Positions 17,032 to 25,880 are shown, counted from the first letter of the stretch. The stretch: DNA of 38,406 bases from Rhodospirillales bacterium (GCA_903970385.1 CAJCIN010000021.1:1-38406); one strand, 5' to 3'. Program-made: numbers and translations. The notes: a model not told the origin generated them from the letters alone.

Positions 17032-19512
17032 CTACGAGAGCCCGAGCGCCAGTTGCGTTTCCTCGCGACCGTCGGGCGCCGCGAGACGCGACCGCAGCGG
17101 CACTTGCGCGTCGAGTGCCGGCCGCTCGCCGAGCGCGCCCGCGATGTCTTTCGCGCGCGCGATCACGCCCGCCGGCAACCCGGCCATCTTCGCGACCTCG
17201 ATCCCGAACGACCGCGACGTGCTGCCCGCGATGACGCGATGCGAGAACACGGGCGCGCCCGCACGCGTGTTCTCGACGGCGGTCACGTGGAAGTTCGCGA
17301 CGAGCGGCCAGCGGTCGGCGAGCGCCGTCAACTCGTGGAAGTGCGTCGCGAAGAGCACCATCGGCGCGTGCGCGTCGAGCCCGAGCAGGTATTCGCAGAT
17401 CGCCTGCGCGATCGACAGACCGTCGATCGTGCCCGTCCCGCGGCCGACCTCGTCGATCAGCAGCAGACTGCGCCGCGTGCAGCGGCGCAAAATGTTCGAC
17501 GCCTCCGACATCTCGACGTAGAACGTCGATTGTCCGGACGCGAGATCGTCGCCCGCGCCGATGCGCGTGAAAATGCGCTCGACGATGCCGAGCTCCATCG
17601 AGCGTGCCGGAACGAACGCGCCGATCTGCGCGAGGATGACGAGGAGCGCCGTCTGCCGCAGATACGTCGACTTCCCGCCCATGTTCGGGCCCGTCAGCAA
17701 GATGAACCGGCCGTCGTTCTCGGCGAGGTGCAGGTCGTTCGGCACGAACGCGTCGCCCGCGAGCGCTTCGATCACGGGATGCCGGCCGTCGACGACGTCG
17801 AGCGTGGAGTCGTCCGCGAACCGCGGCCGCACGTAGCCGCGTTCGGCCGCGACCTGCGCGAGCGCGCACGCCACGTCGAGCTCGGCGATCGCGTCGGCCG
17901 TTGCGAGCAACGCTTCCACGCGGCTCGCGACCGACTCGACGAGGTTCGCGTACAGCGCTTCCTCGAGCCGCAGCTGGCGCGATTGCGCGCTCGAGATCGC
18001 GATCTCGAGTTCCTTGAGTTCGGGGATCACGTAACGCTCGCCGCTCGTGAGCGTCTGCTTGCGCACGTAGTCCGCGGGCACCATCGCGAGATTCGATTTC
18101 GAGACTTCGATCGCGTAACCGAACGCGCTCGCGTACTTGACCCGCAGACCCTTGATGCCGGTCCGCTCGCGCTCGCGCTCCTCGAGCGCGGCGATGCGCT
18201 CGCGCGCGTTGCCGCGCAACTCGACGCATTCGCGCACGTCGGGCGACGCGTCGGGCCGGATGACGCCGCCGTCGACGAGCGTGGCGGGAAGATCGTCGCA
18301 GAGCGTCCGCTCGAGCTCCGCGAGCAACGCCGCATGATCGCCGATCCGCTCCGCATACGATGCGAGCGCGGGCGGCAACGCCGCGCGGAGCGGCCCGAGC
18401 AGCGCGAGGGTGCGACGCAGCGATCCGAGATCGCGCGGCAACGCGCGGCGAAAACGCACCTTTTGCGCGATCCGTTCGAGATCGAAGGTGCCCGCGAAGA
18501 ACTCTTGCAGCGCGGCGCGCGCGGGATAATCGCCGACGAGCGTTTCGACGCGATCGGCGCGCTCCGCGATCGCCGCGCCGTCGACGAGCGGCGCGAGGAT
18601 CCAGCGCGCGAGCAGGCGCGAACCCATCGCGGTCTTGCAGCGGTCGATCGTCGCGAGCAGCGTCGCCTTCGCGTTCGCGCCCTGCGACTTCGTGAGGTCG
18701 AGGTGCTTGCGCGTGTTCGCGTCGAGCGCGACGAACGTGCGCGCGCGATAGAATTCCGGATCGCGCATCAAGCCGGCCGGCGCCGCGAACCCGACGCGTC
18801 GCACGAACGCGCCGAGCGCGTCGAGCGAGCGTCGCATCGCGAGCGACTCGTCGAGCGAGAAGCCGTCGATCGGCGCCGGGTCGCGGCGTTCGACCGCGGC
18901 GAGCGGCGGTGCCGTCACGCGGATCAACGGTAGCTGCGCGCGGATCGCGTCGCGGATCTGCGGCGGCAGGTCGGCGACGATTTCCGCAGGCCCGAGCCGG
19001 ACGAGCTCCGCGAGCGTCTCCTCGAGGCCGCCGTCCCCGCCGTACGCCGTCGCGGCCGCGCGGCCGGTCGAGATGTCGGCGTACGCGATGCCGATCGTGT
19101 CGCCCGCGAGCGTCAAGGCGGCGAGGTAGTTGTTGCTCCCGCGATCGAGGAGATGCTCCTCGATGAGCGTGCCGGGCGTCACGACGCGCGTGACGTCGCG
19201 GCGCACGAGCTTGTTCGGGATCGGCACCTCGAGCTGATCCGCGAGCGCGACGATGCGCTGCTGCGCCACGAGCTCCGCGAGGTATTTGTCGAGCGCGTGA
19301 TGCGGCACGCCGGCCATCGCGACGCGCTGACCGCCCCCCGACTCCTTCGACGTGAGCGCGATCTGGAGCGCCGCGGCGATGGTCGAGGCATCGTCGCCGT
19401 ACGCCTCGTAGAAGTCGCCGACGCGCGAGAGCAAGATCGCGTCGGGATACCGCGCCTTCATGGAGAAGTACTGCTCGAGCATCGGCGAGTACCGGACCTC
19501 GCTCACGCGCAC
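17032..19512 (-). CDS. mutS: DNA mismatch repair protein MutS
   Basis: MutS recognises base mismatches and small loops. The product is about 826 residues, close to the usual 850. The N-terminal mismatch-binding domain has GDFYEAYG with Phe34 and Glu36 of the F-x-E motif. The ATPase has Walker A GPNMGGKSTYLRQ from residue 608, the STFYVEMSE signature, Walker B SLLLIDEVGRGTGT (Asp687) and FATHFHEL. The start is uncertain: GTG at 19512 or 19506, both just before SEVRYSPMLEQYFSMKARYP; the frame is open further but overlaps the divergent gene. Only 21 bp separate it from that gene's start. The peptide-binding lipoprotein follows 5 bp after its stop. Confidence 0.95.
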   Translation of the reverse strand: MRVSEVRYSPMLEQYFSMKARYPDAILLSRVGDFYEAYGDDASTIAAALQIALTSKESGGGQRVAMAGVPHHALDKYLAELVAQQRIVALADQLEVPIPNKLVRRDVTRVVTPGTLIEEHLLDRGSNNYLAALTLAGDTIGIAYADISTGRAAATAYGGDGGLEETLAELVRLGPAEIVADLPPQIRDAIRAQLPLIRVTAPPLAAVERRDPAPIDGFSLDESLAMRRSLDALGAFVRRVGFAAPAGLMRDPEFYRARTFVALDANTRKHLDLTKSQGANAKATLLATIDRCKTAMGSRLLARWILAPLVDGAAIAERADRVETLVGDYPARAALQEFFAGTFDLERIAQKVRFRRALPRDLGSLRRTLALLGPLRAALPPALASYAERIGDHAALLAELERTLCDDLPATLVDGGVIRPDASPDVRECVELRGNARERIAALEERERERTGIKGLRVKYASAFGYAIEVSKSNLAMVPADYVRKQTLTSGERYVIPELKELEIAISSAQSRQLRLEEALYANLVESVASRVEALLATADAIAELDVACALAQVAAERGYVRPRFADDSTLDVVDGRHPVIEALAGDAFVPNDLHLAENDGRFILLTGPNMGGKSTYLRQTALLVILAQIGAFVPARSMELGIVERIFTRIGAGDDLASGQSTFYVEMSEASNILRRCTRRSLLLIDEVGRGTGTIDGLSIAQAICEYLLGLDAHAPMVLFATHFHELTALADRWPLVANFHVTAVENTRAGAPVFSHRVIAGSTSRSFGIEVAKMAGLPAGVIARAKDIAGALGERPALDAQVPLRSRLAAPDGREETQLALGLS

Positions 19513-19533
19513 GCTCGATCGAGGATGCCGCTC

Positions 19534-20127
19534 ATGAAAACGTTCGTTGTCCTTCGCACGTGCGCGATCGTCGCGGCGCTCGCGATCGCGGTGCCGCGGC
19601 AAGCGCGCGCCGACGACGCGACGTCGTTCGCCGCCGATACGAAGCGCTTTGCCACGCTGCGCAGCTTCCGCCTGCAGATCGACTCGATCTCACCGGATGC
19701 CGGCATCTCGTCGGAACGGCTCGCATACGTCGCGCCCGATTCGTTACGCGTCGACATGCCCGCGAAGCATTTCACCGCCGTCATCATCGGACAGTATCTC
19801 TGGCTACGCGGCCGCACCGGCCGATGGCACCGCGCGCGTATGACCGCGGAGACCGACGCCCTCGCGGCCGTTCGCGAAACGGCAGAAATCGGGCGGCACG
19901 TTTCCGGAAAGGCCGTACGTCTGATCGGAGATGCGACGCTGCACGGCGATCCGATGCGCGTGTATGAGATCGCGGCGCCGGGTCGCGACGCGACGACCGG
20001 CGCGACGGAGCGCATCTGGATCGGGACGCGCGACGGCTATCCGCACCGCATCGAACAACGCGACGGCGCGTTCGCGTCGACGGCCACCTATTCGTCGTTC
20101 AACCAGCTCATCAGCGTAACGCAATGA
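19534..20127 (+). CDS. exported LolA-like protein
   Basis: This 197-residue protein begins with a signal peptide (MKTFVVLRTCAIVAALAIA, cut probably after ARA at about residue 27). The mature part (SFAADTKRFATLRSFRLQID, RLAYVAPDSLRVDMP, YLWLRGRTGRWHRAR, RIWIGTRDGYPHRIEQRDG) reads like the half-barrel LolA/LolB or related DUF fold that binds lipids: successive strands with DSLRV and DGYPHRI. Lipid or lipoprotein carriage is an inference. I use the ATG at 19534 because GAGG at 19521-19524 is 9 nt upstream; an ATG at 19525 touches that sequence. It diverges from mutS and its last 17 bp overlap the end of miaB. Confidence 0.75.
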   Translation: MKTFVVLRTCAIVAALAIAVPRQARADDATSFAADTKRFATLRSFRLQIDSISPDAGISSERLAYVAPDSLRVDMPAKHFTAVIIGQYLWLRGRTGRWHRARMTAETDALAAVRETAEIGRHVSGKAVRLIGDATLHGDPMRVYEIAAPGRDATTGATERIWIGTRDGYPHRIEQRDGAFASTATYSSFNQLISVTQ

Positions 20128-21523
20128 GGTCGATCGTCGCGCGCGCGTCCACGCGCCGGGCGGCGCCGTCGTAGCGCTCCGCGGTCGCGAGCAGCTCGCC
20201 CGCACATCCCCACGTGAACGCCTCATCCACACGAACGTCGATCCACGGCCGTACCGCGAGCTCCGCCTGCGAGAACGAACCGAGCGGAGCGATCACCGTC
20301 ACGTTGTCGATCGTCTTGGCCGCGATCTTCGCCGGATCTTTGCGCGATGGGCCCTGCACGAGCGCTCGCACGACGGTGCCGCGTTTCCGCTCGTGCCACG
20401 CGCGTACGTGGCGATCGACGACGGCGGCGAGGCGGCGCAAGCGTTCGTTGCCGATCTCGGGCGCGATCTGATCCCAGAGCGCCGCCGGCGTCCCGCGACG
20501 CGGCGAATAGACGAACATGAACGCTTGCGCGAAGCCGATCTCGTCGCAAAGCGCGAGCGTGGCTTCGAAATCGTCGTCGCTCTCGCCGGGAAACGCCACG
20601 ATCAGGTCGGTCGTGAGCGCCCAGTCGGGACACGTCTCGCGAAAGAGCGCGATCTTGTCGCGATAGTTCGCGACCGTATATTTGCGGTTCATCCGCCGCA
20701 GGATCGGATCGGAACCGCACTGCACCGGCAGATGGAAGCGCGGGTTGAGCTGCGGCAACGCGCCCATCGTCGCGGCGAGCTTCGCCGTGTAATCCTTGGG
20801 ATGCGACGTGAGAAACGTGAGACGGTCGAGACCGTCGAGCGCGGCGACGGCCACGAGCAGATCGGCGAAGTCCGCCCCCGACGCGGGCTCCGCGTACGCG
20901 TTGACCGTCTGCCCGACGAGCGTGATCTCGCGCGCGCCGCGCTCGATCGCGCGACGGCATTCGGCGAGGATGTCGCCGATCGGCCGGTTGTCGAATCGTC
21001 CGCGCACGTGCGGAACGATGCAGTACGTGCAGTAGTACGAGCAGCCGCGCTGCACGTTGACGAACGCGCGGACGTGCGCGAAGGCGTCGCCGACGCAGTC
21101 GCCGCGTCCGCCGAGCGGGTCGACGAGGAGGCGTTGCTCCGTGAGATCCTCATCGTCTTCGGCGAAGGCATCGTGCCATTCGGCGAGCGCGTCGCCGAGC
21201 CGCGCGAGATCGCGCGTGCCGAAGACCGCGTCGACGTACGGCGCCTTTCCCTGCATCCGATCGCGATCTTGTTCGGCGAGGCAACCGCAGACGACGATCT
21301 TCACGCTCGGATTCGCCGCCTTGAGCGCCTTGAAGTGTGCCATCCGGCCGTACGCGCGTTTCTCGGCGTTGTCGCGGACCGTGCAGGTGTTGAGCACGAC
21401 GACGGTCGCCTGCGCGGCATCGGCCGTGACGGCGTAGCCCGATGCCGACGCGCGGTTCGCGATGTACTGCGAATCGGCTTCATTCATCTGGCAGCCGAAC
21501 GTTTCGATGTAGATGCTCGCCAT
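20111..21523 (-). CDS. miaB: tRNA-2-methylthio-N6-dimethylallyladenosine synthase MiaB
   Basis: MiaB is a radical-SAM methylthiotransferase that turns i6A37 (made by MiaA) into ms2i6A37. The 470-residue protein has the N-terminal UPF0004 domain with cluster cysteines Cys11, Cys47 and Cys81 (FGCQMN, NTCTV, GCLAEQ). The radical-SAM motif CSYYCTYC has cysteines 161, 165 and 168. Downstream are IVPHVRGR, LPVQCGSD, MNRKYTVANYRDK and DLIVAFPGES, followed by a C-terminal TRAM domain. Everything fits MiaB rather than MtaB or RimO, notably VPHVRGR and MNRKYT. It starts 3 bp after the PEGA gene, and its 3' end overlaps the convergent LolA-like gene by 17 bp. Confidence 0.95.
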   Translation of the reverse strand: MASIYIETFGCQMNEADSQYIANRASASGYAVTADAAQATVVVLNTCTVRDNAEKRAYGRMAHFKALKAANPSVKIVVCGCLAEQDRDRMQGKAPYVDAVFGTRDLARLGDALAEWHDAFAEDDEDLTEQRLLVDPLGGRGDCVGDAFAHVRAFVNVQRGCSYYCTYCIVPHVRGRFDNRPIGDILAECRRAIERGAREITLVGQTVNAYAEPASGADFADLLVAVAALDGLDRLTFLTSHPKDYTAKLAATMGALPQLNPRFHLPVQCGSDPILRRMNRKYTVANYRDKIALFRETCPDWALTTDLIVAFPGESDDDFEATLALCDEIGFAQAFMFVYSPRRGTPAALWDQIAPEIGNERLRRLAAVVDRHVRAWHERKRGTVVRALVQGPSRKDPAKIAAKTIDNVTVIAPLGSFSQAELAVRPWIDVRVDEAFTWGCAGELLATAERYDGAARRVDARATIDLIALR

Positions 21524-21526
21524 GGC

Positions 21527-22306
21527 TCAGGGCGTCTTCGACATATCGTCCGACAACTTTTCAAGGAGCGCGAGCGGCAGATAGAGCTTGCCGCCGATCG
21601 ACTCCGGCGCGGCGTCGAGCGCGATTTGCGCGCCGTCGTAGCGCACCGACGTGTCGCCGAAGTGCGCGACGACGACGTGGCCGTTCGAACGGACGACGAT
21701 CTTCGTTCCGGAAATCTCGTACGCATCCGCACCGATGTAATCGTCCGCGGGAGCGACGACGGCCGAGCGCGCTTCGGCGACCGCACGTTCGGCGTGCAGC
21801 ACGAGTTGCGTCGGCGTGTCCGGCAGTACCGTGAACGTCCGCGTCGTGCGACCCTGCGCCGTGGTGAACGTGAGGTGATGGACGCCGGCGGAGAGCGTCA
21901 CGGGCGCGCCGGGCGAATTCTTGAACGCCGCGCCGTCGAGTTGCAGGGCGGCTCCCGGCGGCACGTCGCGCAGGATCACGCTCCCGGTCGGACCGTCGGT
22001 GAACGCGCGCGGGCCGGCCACGAGCCGCGTGCTCGACATGGCCGTCCCCCCCGCCGGCACGCTGACGTCGATCTCGGTGACGACCCAGCCGGTGCGCGAG
22101 ATCGTGAGCGAATGGTGGCCGGACGCGATCGCATCGACGAGGACGGGCGTTCGCCCGACGTAGGTGCCGTCGATCCAGATGTTCGCCGCCGCCGGCAGCG
22201 TGGTCACGTACACCGCGCCGCTCGCATTGCCGGCGGTCGCGGCCGTGCCGGCCACCGCGAGAAACAGGAGGAACGACGCGAAGCACGCCGCGATTCGGTC
22301 CTTCAT
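21527..22306 (-). CDS. exported PEGA-domain protein
   Basis: This 259-residue protein has a signal peptide (ACFASFLLFLAVAGTAATA). A PEGA domain at about 30-100 shows VYVTTLPAAANIWIDGTYVG then TPVLVDAIASGHHSLTISRTG, the usual surface-exposed carbohydrate-linked or matrix repeat. A second, weaker copy follows (GSVILRDVPPGAALQLDG). The C terminus (about 205-259, DYIGADAYEISGTKIVVRSN to GGKLYLPLALLEKL) looks like a copper-amine-oxidase-N-like domain. A role at the cell surface is likely, the exact function unknown. The ATG at 22306 is 55 bp from the divergent der start. miaB follows 3 bp downstream. Confidence 0.78.
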   Translation of the reverse strand: MKDRIAACFASFLLFLAVAGTAATAGNASGAVYVTTLPAAANIWIDGTYVGRTPVLVDAIASGHHSLTISRTGWVVTEIDVSVPAGGTAMSSTRLVAGPRAFTDGPTGSVILRDVPPGAALQLDGAAFKNSPGAPVTLSAGVHHLTFTTAQGRTTRTFTVLPDTPTQLVLHAERAVAEARSAVVAPADDYIGADAYEISGTKIVVRSNGHVVVAHFGDTSVRYDGAQIALDAAPESIGGKLYLPLALLEKLSDDMSKTP

Positions 22307-22361
22307 CGCCGAAACGGTTCGCCACGCGGTACGCGGGGTCCGCGCGGCGAACGGTCCCATC

Positions 22362-23750
22362 GTGAGTTCGACTGAGTCCATCGAGGTCGCCGCCAAGGTA
22401 CGGCCGGCGACCGTCGCCATCGTCGGGCGTCCGAACGTCGGTAAGAGCGCCTTGTTCAACCGGTTGATCGGGAAACGCATGGCGATCGTCGACGACACGC
22501 CGGGCGTCACGCGCGACCGTCTCTACGCGCTCGCGGAGTGGCGCGGCCGCACGTTCAGCGTCATCGACACCGCCGGCATCGATCCGGACGCGCTCGGCAG
22601 CGACGACATGGCGCGTCAGACGCGCGCTCAAGCCGAGATCGCCGCGAACGACGCCGACGTGATCGTCTTCGTCGTCGACGCCGCGGCCGGGCTCTCGCCG
22701 CTCGACGACGACGTCGTGCACATCATGCGCAAGACGCGCCGCCCCGTCGTCCTGTGCGCGAACAAGGCCGAGTCCGATCGCGTCAAGCGCGAGATTCCGG
22801 GGGAATTCGCGCGTCTCGGTTTCGGCGAACCGATCGCGGTCTCGGCGCTGCACGGCGAAGGCACGGGCGATCTGCTCGATGCGATCGTCGACCGGCTGCC
22901 GGCCGAGACGGACCTGCCGCTCGAAGCGACGGAACTCGCGCTCGCGATCGTCGGCCGGCCGAACGTCGGGAAGTCGTCGCTTCTCAACGCGCTGATCGGC
23001 GAGGATCGTTCGATCGTCTCGAACGTGCCGGGCACGACGCGCGACGCGATCGACACGCTGTTCCAACACGACGAACACACGATCCGTCTGATCGATACGG
23101 CGGGCGTGTGGCGCAAGACGAAGCATCACGGTTCGATCGAATACTACGCGTCGCTGCGTTCGCTCGGCGCGATCGCGCGCTGCGACATCGCGATCCTCGT
23201 CATCGATACGATGCAGGGCATCCTCGATCAGGATCGCCGGCTCGCGGGCATGGTGCTCGAGGAGCGCAAAGGCCTGATCGTCGTCGGGAACAAGTGGGAT
23301 CTCGCGCTCCAACAAGACGAGGAGTACAGCCAGTCCGAGCTGATCGACGTGATTCACGAAAACATGCCGTTCGCGTCGTTCGCGCCCGTGACGTTCCTCT
23401 CGGCGCTCACGAAACGCCGGTTGAACGGATTGCTCCCGCTCGTGATGCGCGTCGCGGCGAACCTCGACCGACGCGTGCCGACCCCGCAACTCAACGGCAT
23501 CGTGCGCGACGCGGTCTACGCGCACCCCGCACCGATGCGCGGCGGGAAGCCGCTCCGCGTCTACTACGTCGCGCAGGTCGCGACGCATCCGCCGCTCTTC
23601 ATCTTCCACTGCAACGATCCGGATCTCGTGACGCCGAGCTACAAGCGGTTCCTCGAAAACACGTTGCGCGCGAACTACGATTTCGAAGGCGTGCCGCTCG
23701 GTCTCGAATTCCGCGCGCGACGGGACGAGGACGCGGAGCGCAAGGCGTGA
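22362..23750 (+). CDS. der: ribosome assembly GTPase Der (EngA)
   Basis: Der is an essential double GTPase for assembly of the large ribosomal subunit. The 462-residue protein has two G domains, each with GRPNVGKS (G1), a PGVTRD or PGTTRD switch (G2), DTAG (G3) and NKxD-type motifs (NKAESD and NKWDLA, G4). A KH-like C-terminal domain follows (TPQLNGIVRDAV, GKPLRVYYVAQV, PPLFIFHCNDP, SYKRFLENTLR). NKAESD in the first domain differs slightly from NKxD. The start is the GTG at 22362, since nothing conserved lies upstream and the frame beyond reaches the PEGA gene's region. plsY overlaps its stop. Confidence 0.95.
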   Translation: MSSTESIEVAAKVRPATVAIVGRPNVGKSALFNRLIGKRMAIVDDTPGVTRDRLYALAEWRGRTFSVIDTAGIDPDALGSDDMARQTRAQAEIAANDADVIVFVVDAAAGLSPLDDDVVHIMRKTRRPVVLCANKAESDRVKREIPGEFARLGFGEPIAVSALHGEGTGDLLDAIVDRLPAETDLPLEATELALAIVGRPNVGKSSLLNALIGEDRSIVSNVPGTTRDAIDTLFQHDEHTIRLIDTAGVWRKTKHHGSIEYYASLRSLGAIARCDIAILVIDTMQGILDQDRRLAGMVLEERKGLIVVGNKWDLALQQDEEYSQSELIDVIHENMPFASFAPVTFLSALTKRRLNGLLPLVMRVAANLDRRVPTPQLNGIVRDAVYAHPAPMRGGKPLRVYYVAQVATHPPLFIFHCNDPDLVTPSYKRFLENTLRANYDFEGVPLGLEFRARRDEDAERKA

Positions 23751-24445
23751 CCCCGACGTTCTTCAACATGCCCGGCATCATCGCGGTGCTCGGCTGGCCG
23801 TACGTCGCCTTCGCATTCCTCGTCGGCTCGATTCCGTTCGGCGTCATCGTCGGTCGCGCGTTCTTCAAACGCGACATACGCGCGGCGGGCTCGGGAAATA
23901 TCGGCGCCGCGAACGCGTTGCGGACGCTCGGCACCGGCGCCGGTCTCGCCGTGCTCGTGCTCGACGCGCTCAAGGGTGTCGTCGCGGTCGAGGTCGCCGC
24001 GTGGCTGCTCCTCCGCATCCCGCTGCAGATGCCGTTCGGCAGCGGCGAGTTCACGATGGGGTATCCGCATCAAGCGTACGATTTGATGCCGGTCGCCGGG
24101 CTCGCCGCGGTGTACGGTCACTGCTACACGCCGTGGCTTCGGCTGCGCGGCGGGAAGGGCGTCGCGACGTATCTCGGCGCGACCCTCGTCCTCTCGTGGC
24201 CCGCGGGCATCGCGTTCGCTCTCGTCTGGCTTCTCGTCGTCATCCCGACGGGTTTCGCATCGGCGGCCTCGATCGCGGGCGTCATCGTCGCGGGCGTCGT
24301 GCTCGTAGCCACGGGAGCACACTACGGGGCGAGCGGATTGCTGTACGCGTTTCTCTGCGCGTTCGTCATCGTGCTCAAACATCGCGAAAACATCGTCCGG
24401 CTCTCGGCGGGTACCGAGAACCGGCTGCAATTGCTCAAGCGCTGA
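23747..24445 (+). CDS. plsY: glycerol-3-phosphate acyltransferase PlsY
   Basis: PlsY uses acyl-phosphate to acylate glycerol-3-phosphate, the first step of membrane phospholipid synthesis. The 232-residue membrane protein has all three family motifs: GSIPFGVIVGR, GSGNIGAANALRTLG and GHCYTPWLRLRGGKGVAT, and at least five hydrophobic segments. The GTG at 23747 overlaps the der stop as GTGA; an ATG at 23768 gives a start closer to the usual length and is a fair alternative. An extra stretch with FGSGEFTMGYPHQAYDLMP between motifs 2 and 3 is longer than in many PlsY proteins. Confidence 0.94.
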   Translation: MTPTFFNMPGIIAVLGWPYVAFAFLVGSIPFGVIVGRAFFKRDIRAAGSGNIGAANALRTLGTGAGLAVLVLDALKGVVAVEVAAWLLLRIPLQMPFGSGEFTMGYPHQAYDLMPVAGLAAVYGHCYTPWLRLRGGKGVATYLGATLVLSWPAGIAFALVWLLVVIPTGFASAASIAGVIVAGVVLVATGAHYGASGLLYAFLCAFVIVLKHRENIVRLSAGTENRLQLLKR

Positions 24446-24462
24446 AGGCGGCCCACGGCGAA

Positions 24463-24486
24463 ATGCCGTACACCTGGGCCCGATGA
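24463..24486 (+). CDS. possible 7-codon leader peptide before efp
   Basis: An ATG at 24463 opens MPYTWAR and then TGA at 24484-24486. That stop overlaps the efp ATG (24483-24485) as ATGA, the same junction used for coupling between several genes in this window. No strong Shine-Dalgarno precedes it. It may be a chance frame, or a leader whose translation delivers ribosomes to efp. Confidence 0.3.
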   Translation: MPYTWAR

Positions 24487-25043
24487 TATCTTCGAACGAT
24501 TTCCGCAACGGTGTGACCATCGTGATCGAGGGTCAGTTGTGGACGGTCATCGAGTTCTTGCACGTCAAGCCCGGTAAGGGTTCGGCGTTCGTGCGCACGC
24601 GCTTGAAAAACGTGAAGACCGGCGCGTCGGTCGAGCGCACGTTTCGCGCGGGCGAGAAGCTCGAGCGCGCGACGGTCGACAACCGCGAGATGCAGATGCT
24701 CTACAACGACGACGACGGCTACCACTTCATGGATGCCGAGTCGTTCGAGAACTTCACGCTCCAGAAAGAATTGATCGGCGATCCGGCCGACTTTCTCAAA
24801 GACGGCATGAAGATCGACGTGCAATTCCACGACGGCACGCCGATCGGCGCGAGCCTTCCCTCGCACGTCGAACTCCGCGTCGAGGATACGGACCCCGGCT
24901 TCAAGGGCGACACCGCGACGGGTTCGACGAAACCCGCGAAGCTCGAAACGGGCGCATCCGTCCAAGTGCCGCTCTTCGTGAACCCGGGCGACCTGATCCG
25001 AATCGACACGCGCGATCGGCGTTATATCGGCCGCGTGCAGTAA
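24483..25043 (+). CDS. efp: elongation factor P
   Basis: EF-P rescues ribosomes stalled on polyproline. The 186-residue protein has the three-barrel layout: KOW-like domain with VKPGKGSAFVRT (Lys32 at the tip that is modified in many bacteria), VERTFRAGEKLERA, MQMLYNDDDGYHFMD, and the C-terminal GASVQVPLFVNPGDLIRIDTR with YIGRV. The length is normal. Lys32 in PGKG would fit lysine-type modification, but no epmA/epmB-like gene is in this window. I take the ATG at 24483. The TauE/SafE gene follows 3 bp after the stop. Confidence 0.95.
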   Translation: MISSNDFRNGVTIVIEGQLWTVIEFLHVKPGKGSAFVRTRLKNVKTGASVERTFRAGEKLERATVDNREMQMLYNDDDGYHFMDAESFENFTLQKELIGDPADFLKDGMKIDVQFHDGTPIGASLPSHVELRVEDTDPGFKGDTATGSTKPAKLETGASVQVPLFVNPGDLIRIDTRDRRYIGRVQ

Positions 25044-25046
25044 GCC

Positions 25047-25880
25047 GTGATCGCGGGACCGTTCTTACGGCCCGTCGAGATGGCTGCGCTCGGCGCCGGC
25101 GCGGCGACGATCGGTTCGCTCGCCGGACTCGGCGGCGGCTTCATCGTCGTTCCGGCCCTGCGGCTCGCGTTCGGCGCGGCACCCGACGAGGCCGCGGGAA
25201 CGTCGCTCGTCCTCGTGCTCGCGAACGTCGCGAGCGCGTCGTTCGCATTCGTTCGGCAGGGTCGCGTCGATCTGAAGCTCGCGGCGATCGTCGGCATCGC
25301 CGCGATCCCGACGAGCGTCCTCGGCGCCCTCGTCGTGCATCGCGCGACCGCGACGGCCTTCGACACACTGTACGCGGCGATGCTCGCGATCTTCGCCGTG
25401 ACGCTGTTCCGGCGGCCCGGCGCGCACGCGACCGGCCGCGTGGCGCGGCTGCCGTGGTCGCGCGAACGCGTGTTCCGCGACGGCACCTCCGGACACGAGT
25501 ATCGCTACGCGGAGAGCGCGCCGCTCGCGGTCGCCACGGGCGTCGCGACCGGCTTTCTCTCGAGCTTCTTCGGCATCGGCGGCGGCACGGTCGTCGTGCC
25601 CGTCCTCCTACGACTGTTCGCGATGCCGGCCCACGTCGTCTCGGCGACGTCGCACATGATCATCCTCTTCTCGGCGCCGTTCGGGGTCGCGACGCACGCG
25701 TATTCGGGCGACATCCGCTGGGCCGACGCGATCCCGCTCGCGCTCGGCGGCATCGCCGGAGGCCAAGCCGGAGCATTCTTCTCGAAGCGCCTGCCGGGCG
25801 TCGTCCTCGTGCGCACGGTCGCTTTCGTGCTGCTCGCAGCATCGGTCAGCTTGTTCGCGCAGCACTACGGCCGGTTCTGA
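25047..25880 (+). CDS. TauE/SafE-family membrane permease
   Basis: This is a polytopic membrane protein of 277 residues from the TSUP (TauE/SafE, DUF81) family. The two halves each carry the family signature, GSLAGLGGGFIVVPAL (23-38) and SSFFGIGGGTVVVPVLL, separated by a loop of about 40 residues. About eight hydrophobic segments are present. Family members export sulfite, sulfoacetate or related anions; the substrate here is not known. The GTG start at 25047 is 3 bp after efp. larE follows 17 bp downstream, so a sulfur-related role is conceivable but rests only on position. Confidence 0.88.
   Translation: MIAGPFLRPVEMAALGAGAATIGSLAGLGGGFIVVPALRLAFGAAPDEAAGTSLVLVLANVASASFAFVRQGRVDLKLAAIVGIAAIPTSVLGALVVHRATATAFDTLYAAMLAIFAVTLFRRPGAHATGRVARLPWSRERVFRDGTSGHEYRYAESAPLAVATGVATGFLSSFFGIGGGTVVVPVLLRLFAMPAHVVSATSHMIILFSAPFGVATHAYSGDIRWADAIPLALGGIAGGQAGAFFSKRLPGVVLVRTVAFVLLAASVSLFAQHYGRF

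Noticed and set aside
17053-18933. A 626-codon plus-strand open frame opposite mutS
   Set aside because: Same artefact: low-complexity Arg/Ala sequence, antisense to well-conserved MutS.
19525-19527. ATG at 19525 as start of the LolA-like gene
   Set aside because: The GAGG sequence touches it directly, leaving no spacing. The ATG at 19534 has 9 nt spacing and begins the signal peptide properly.
20393-22375. A 660-codon plus-strand open frame opposite miaB and the PEGA gene
   Set aside because: It crosses two real genes and contains no family motif.
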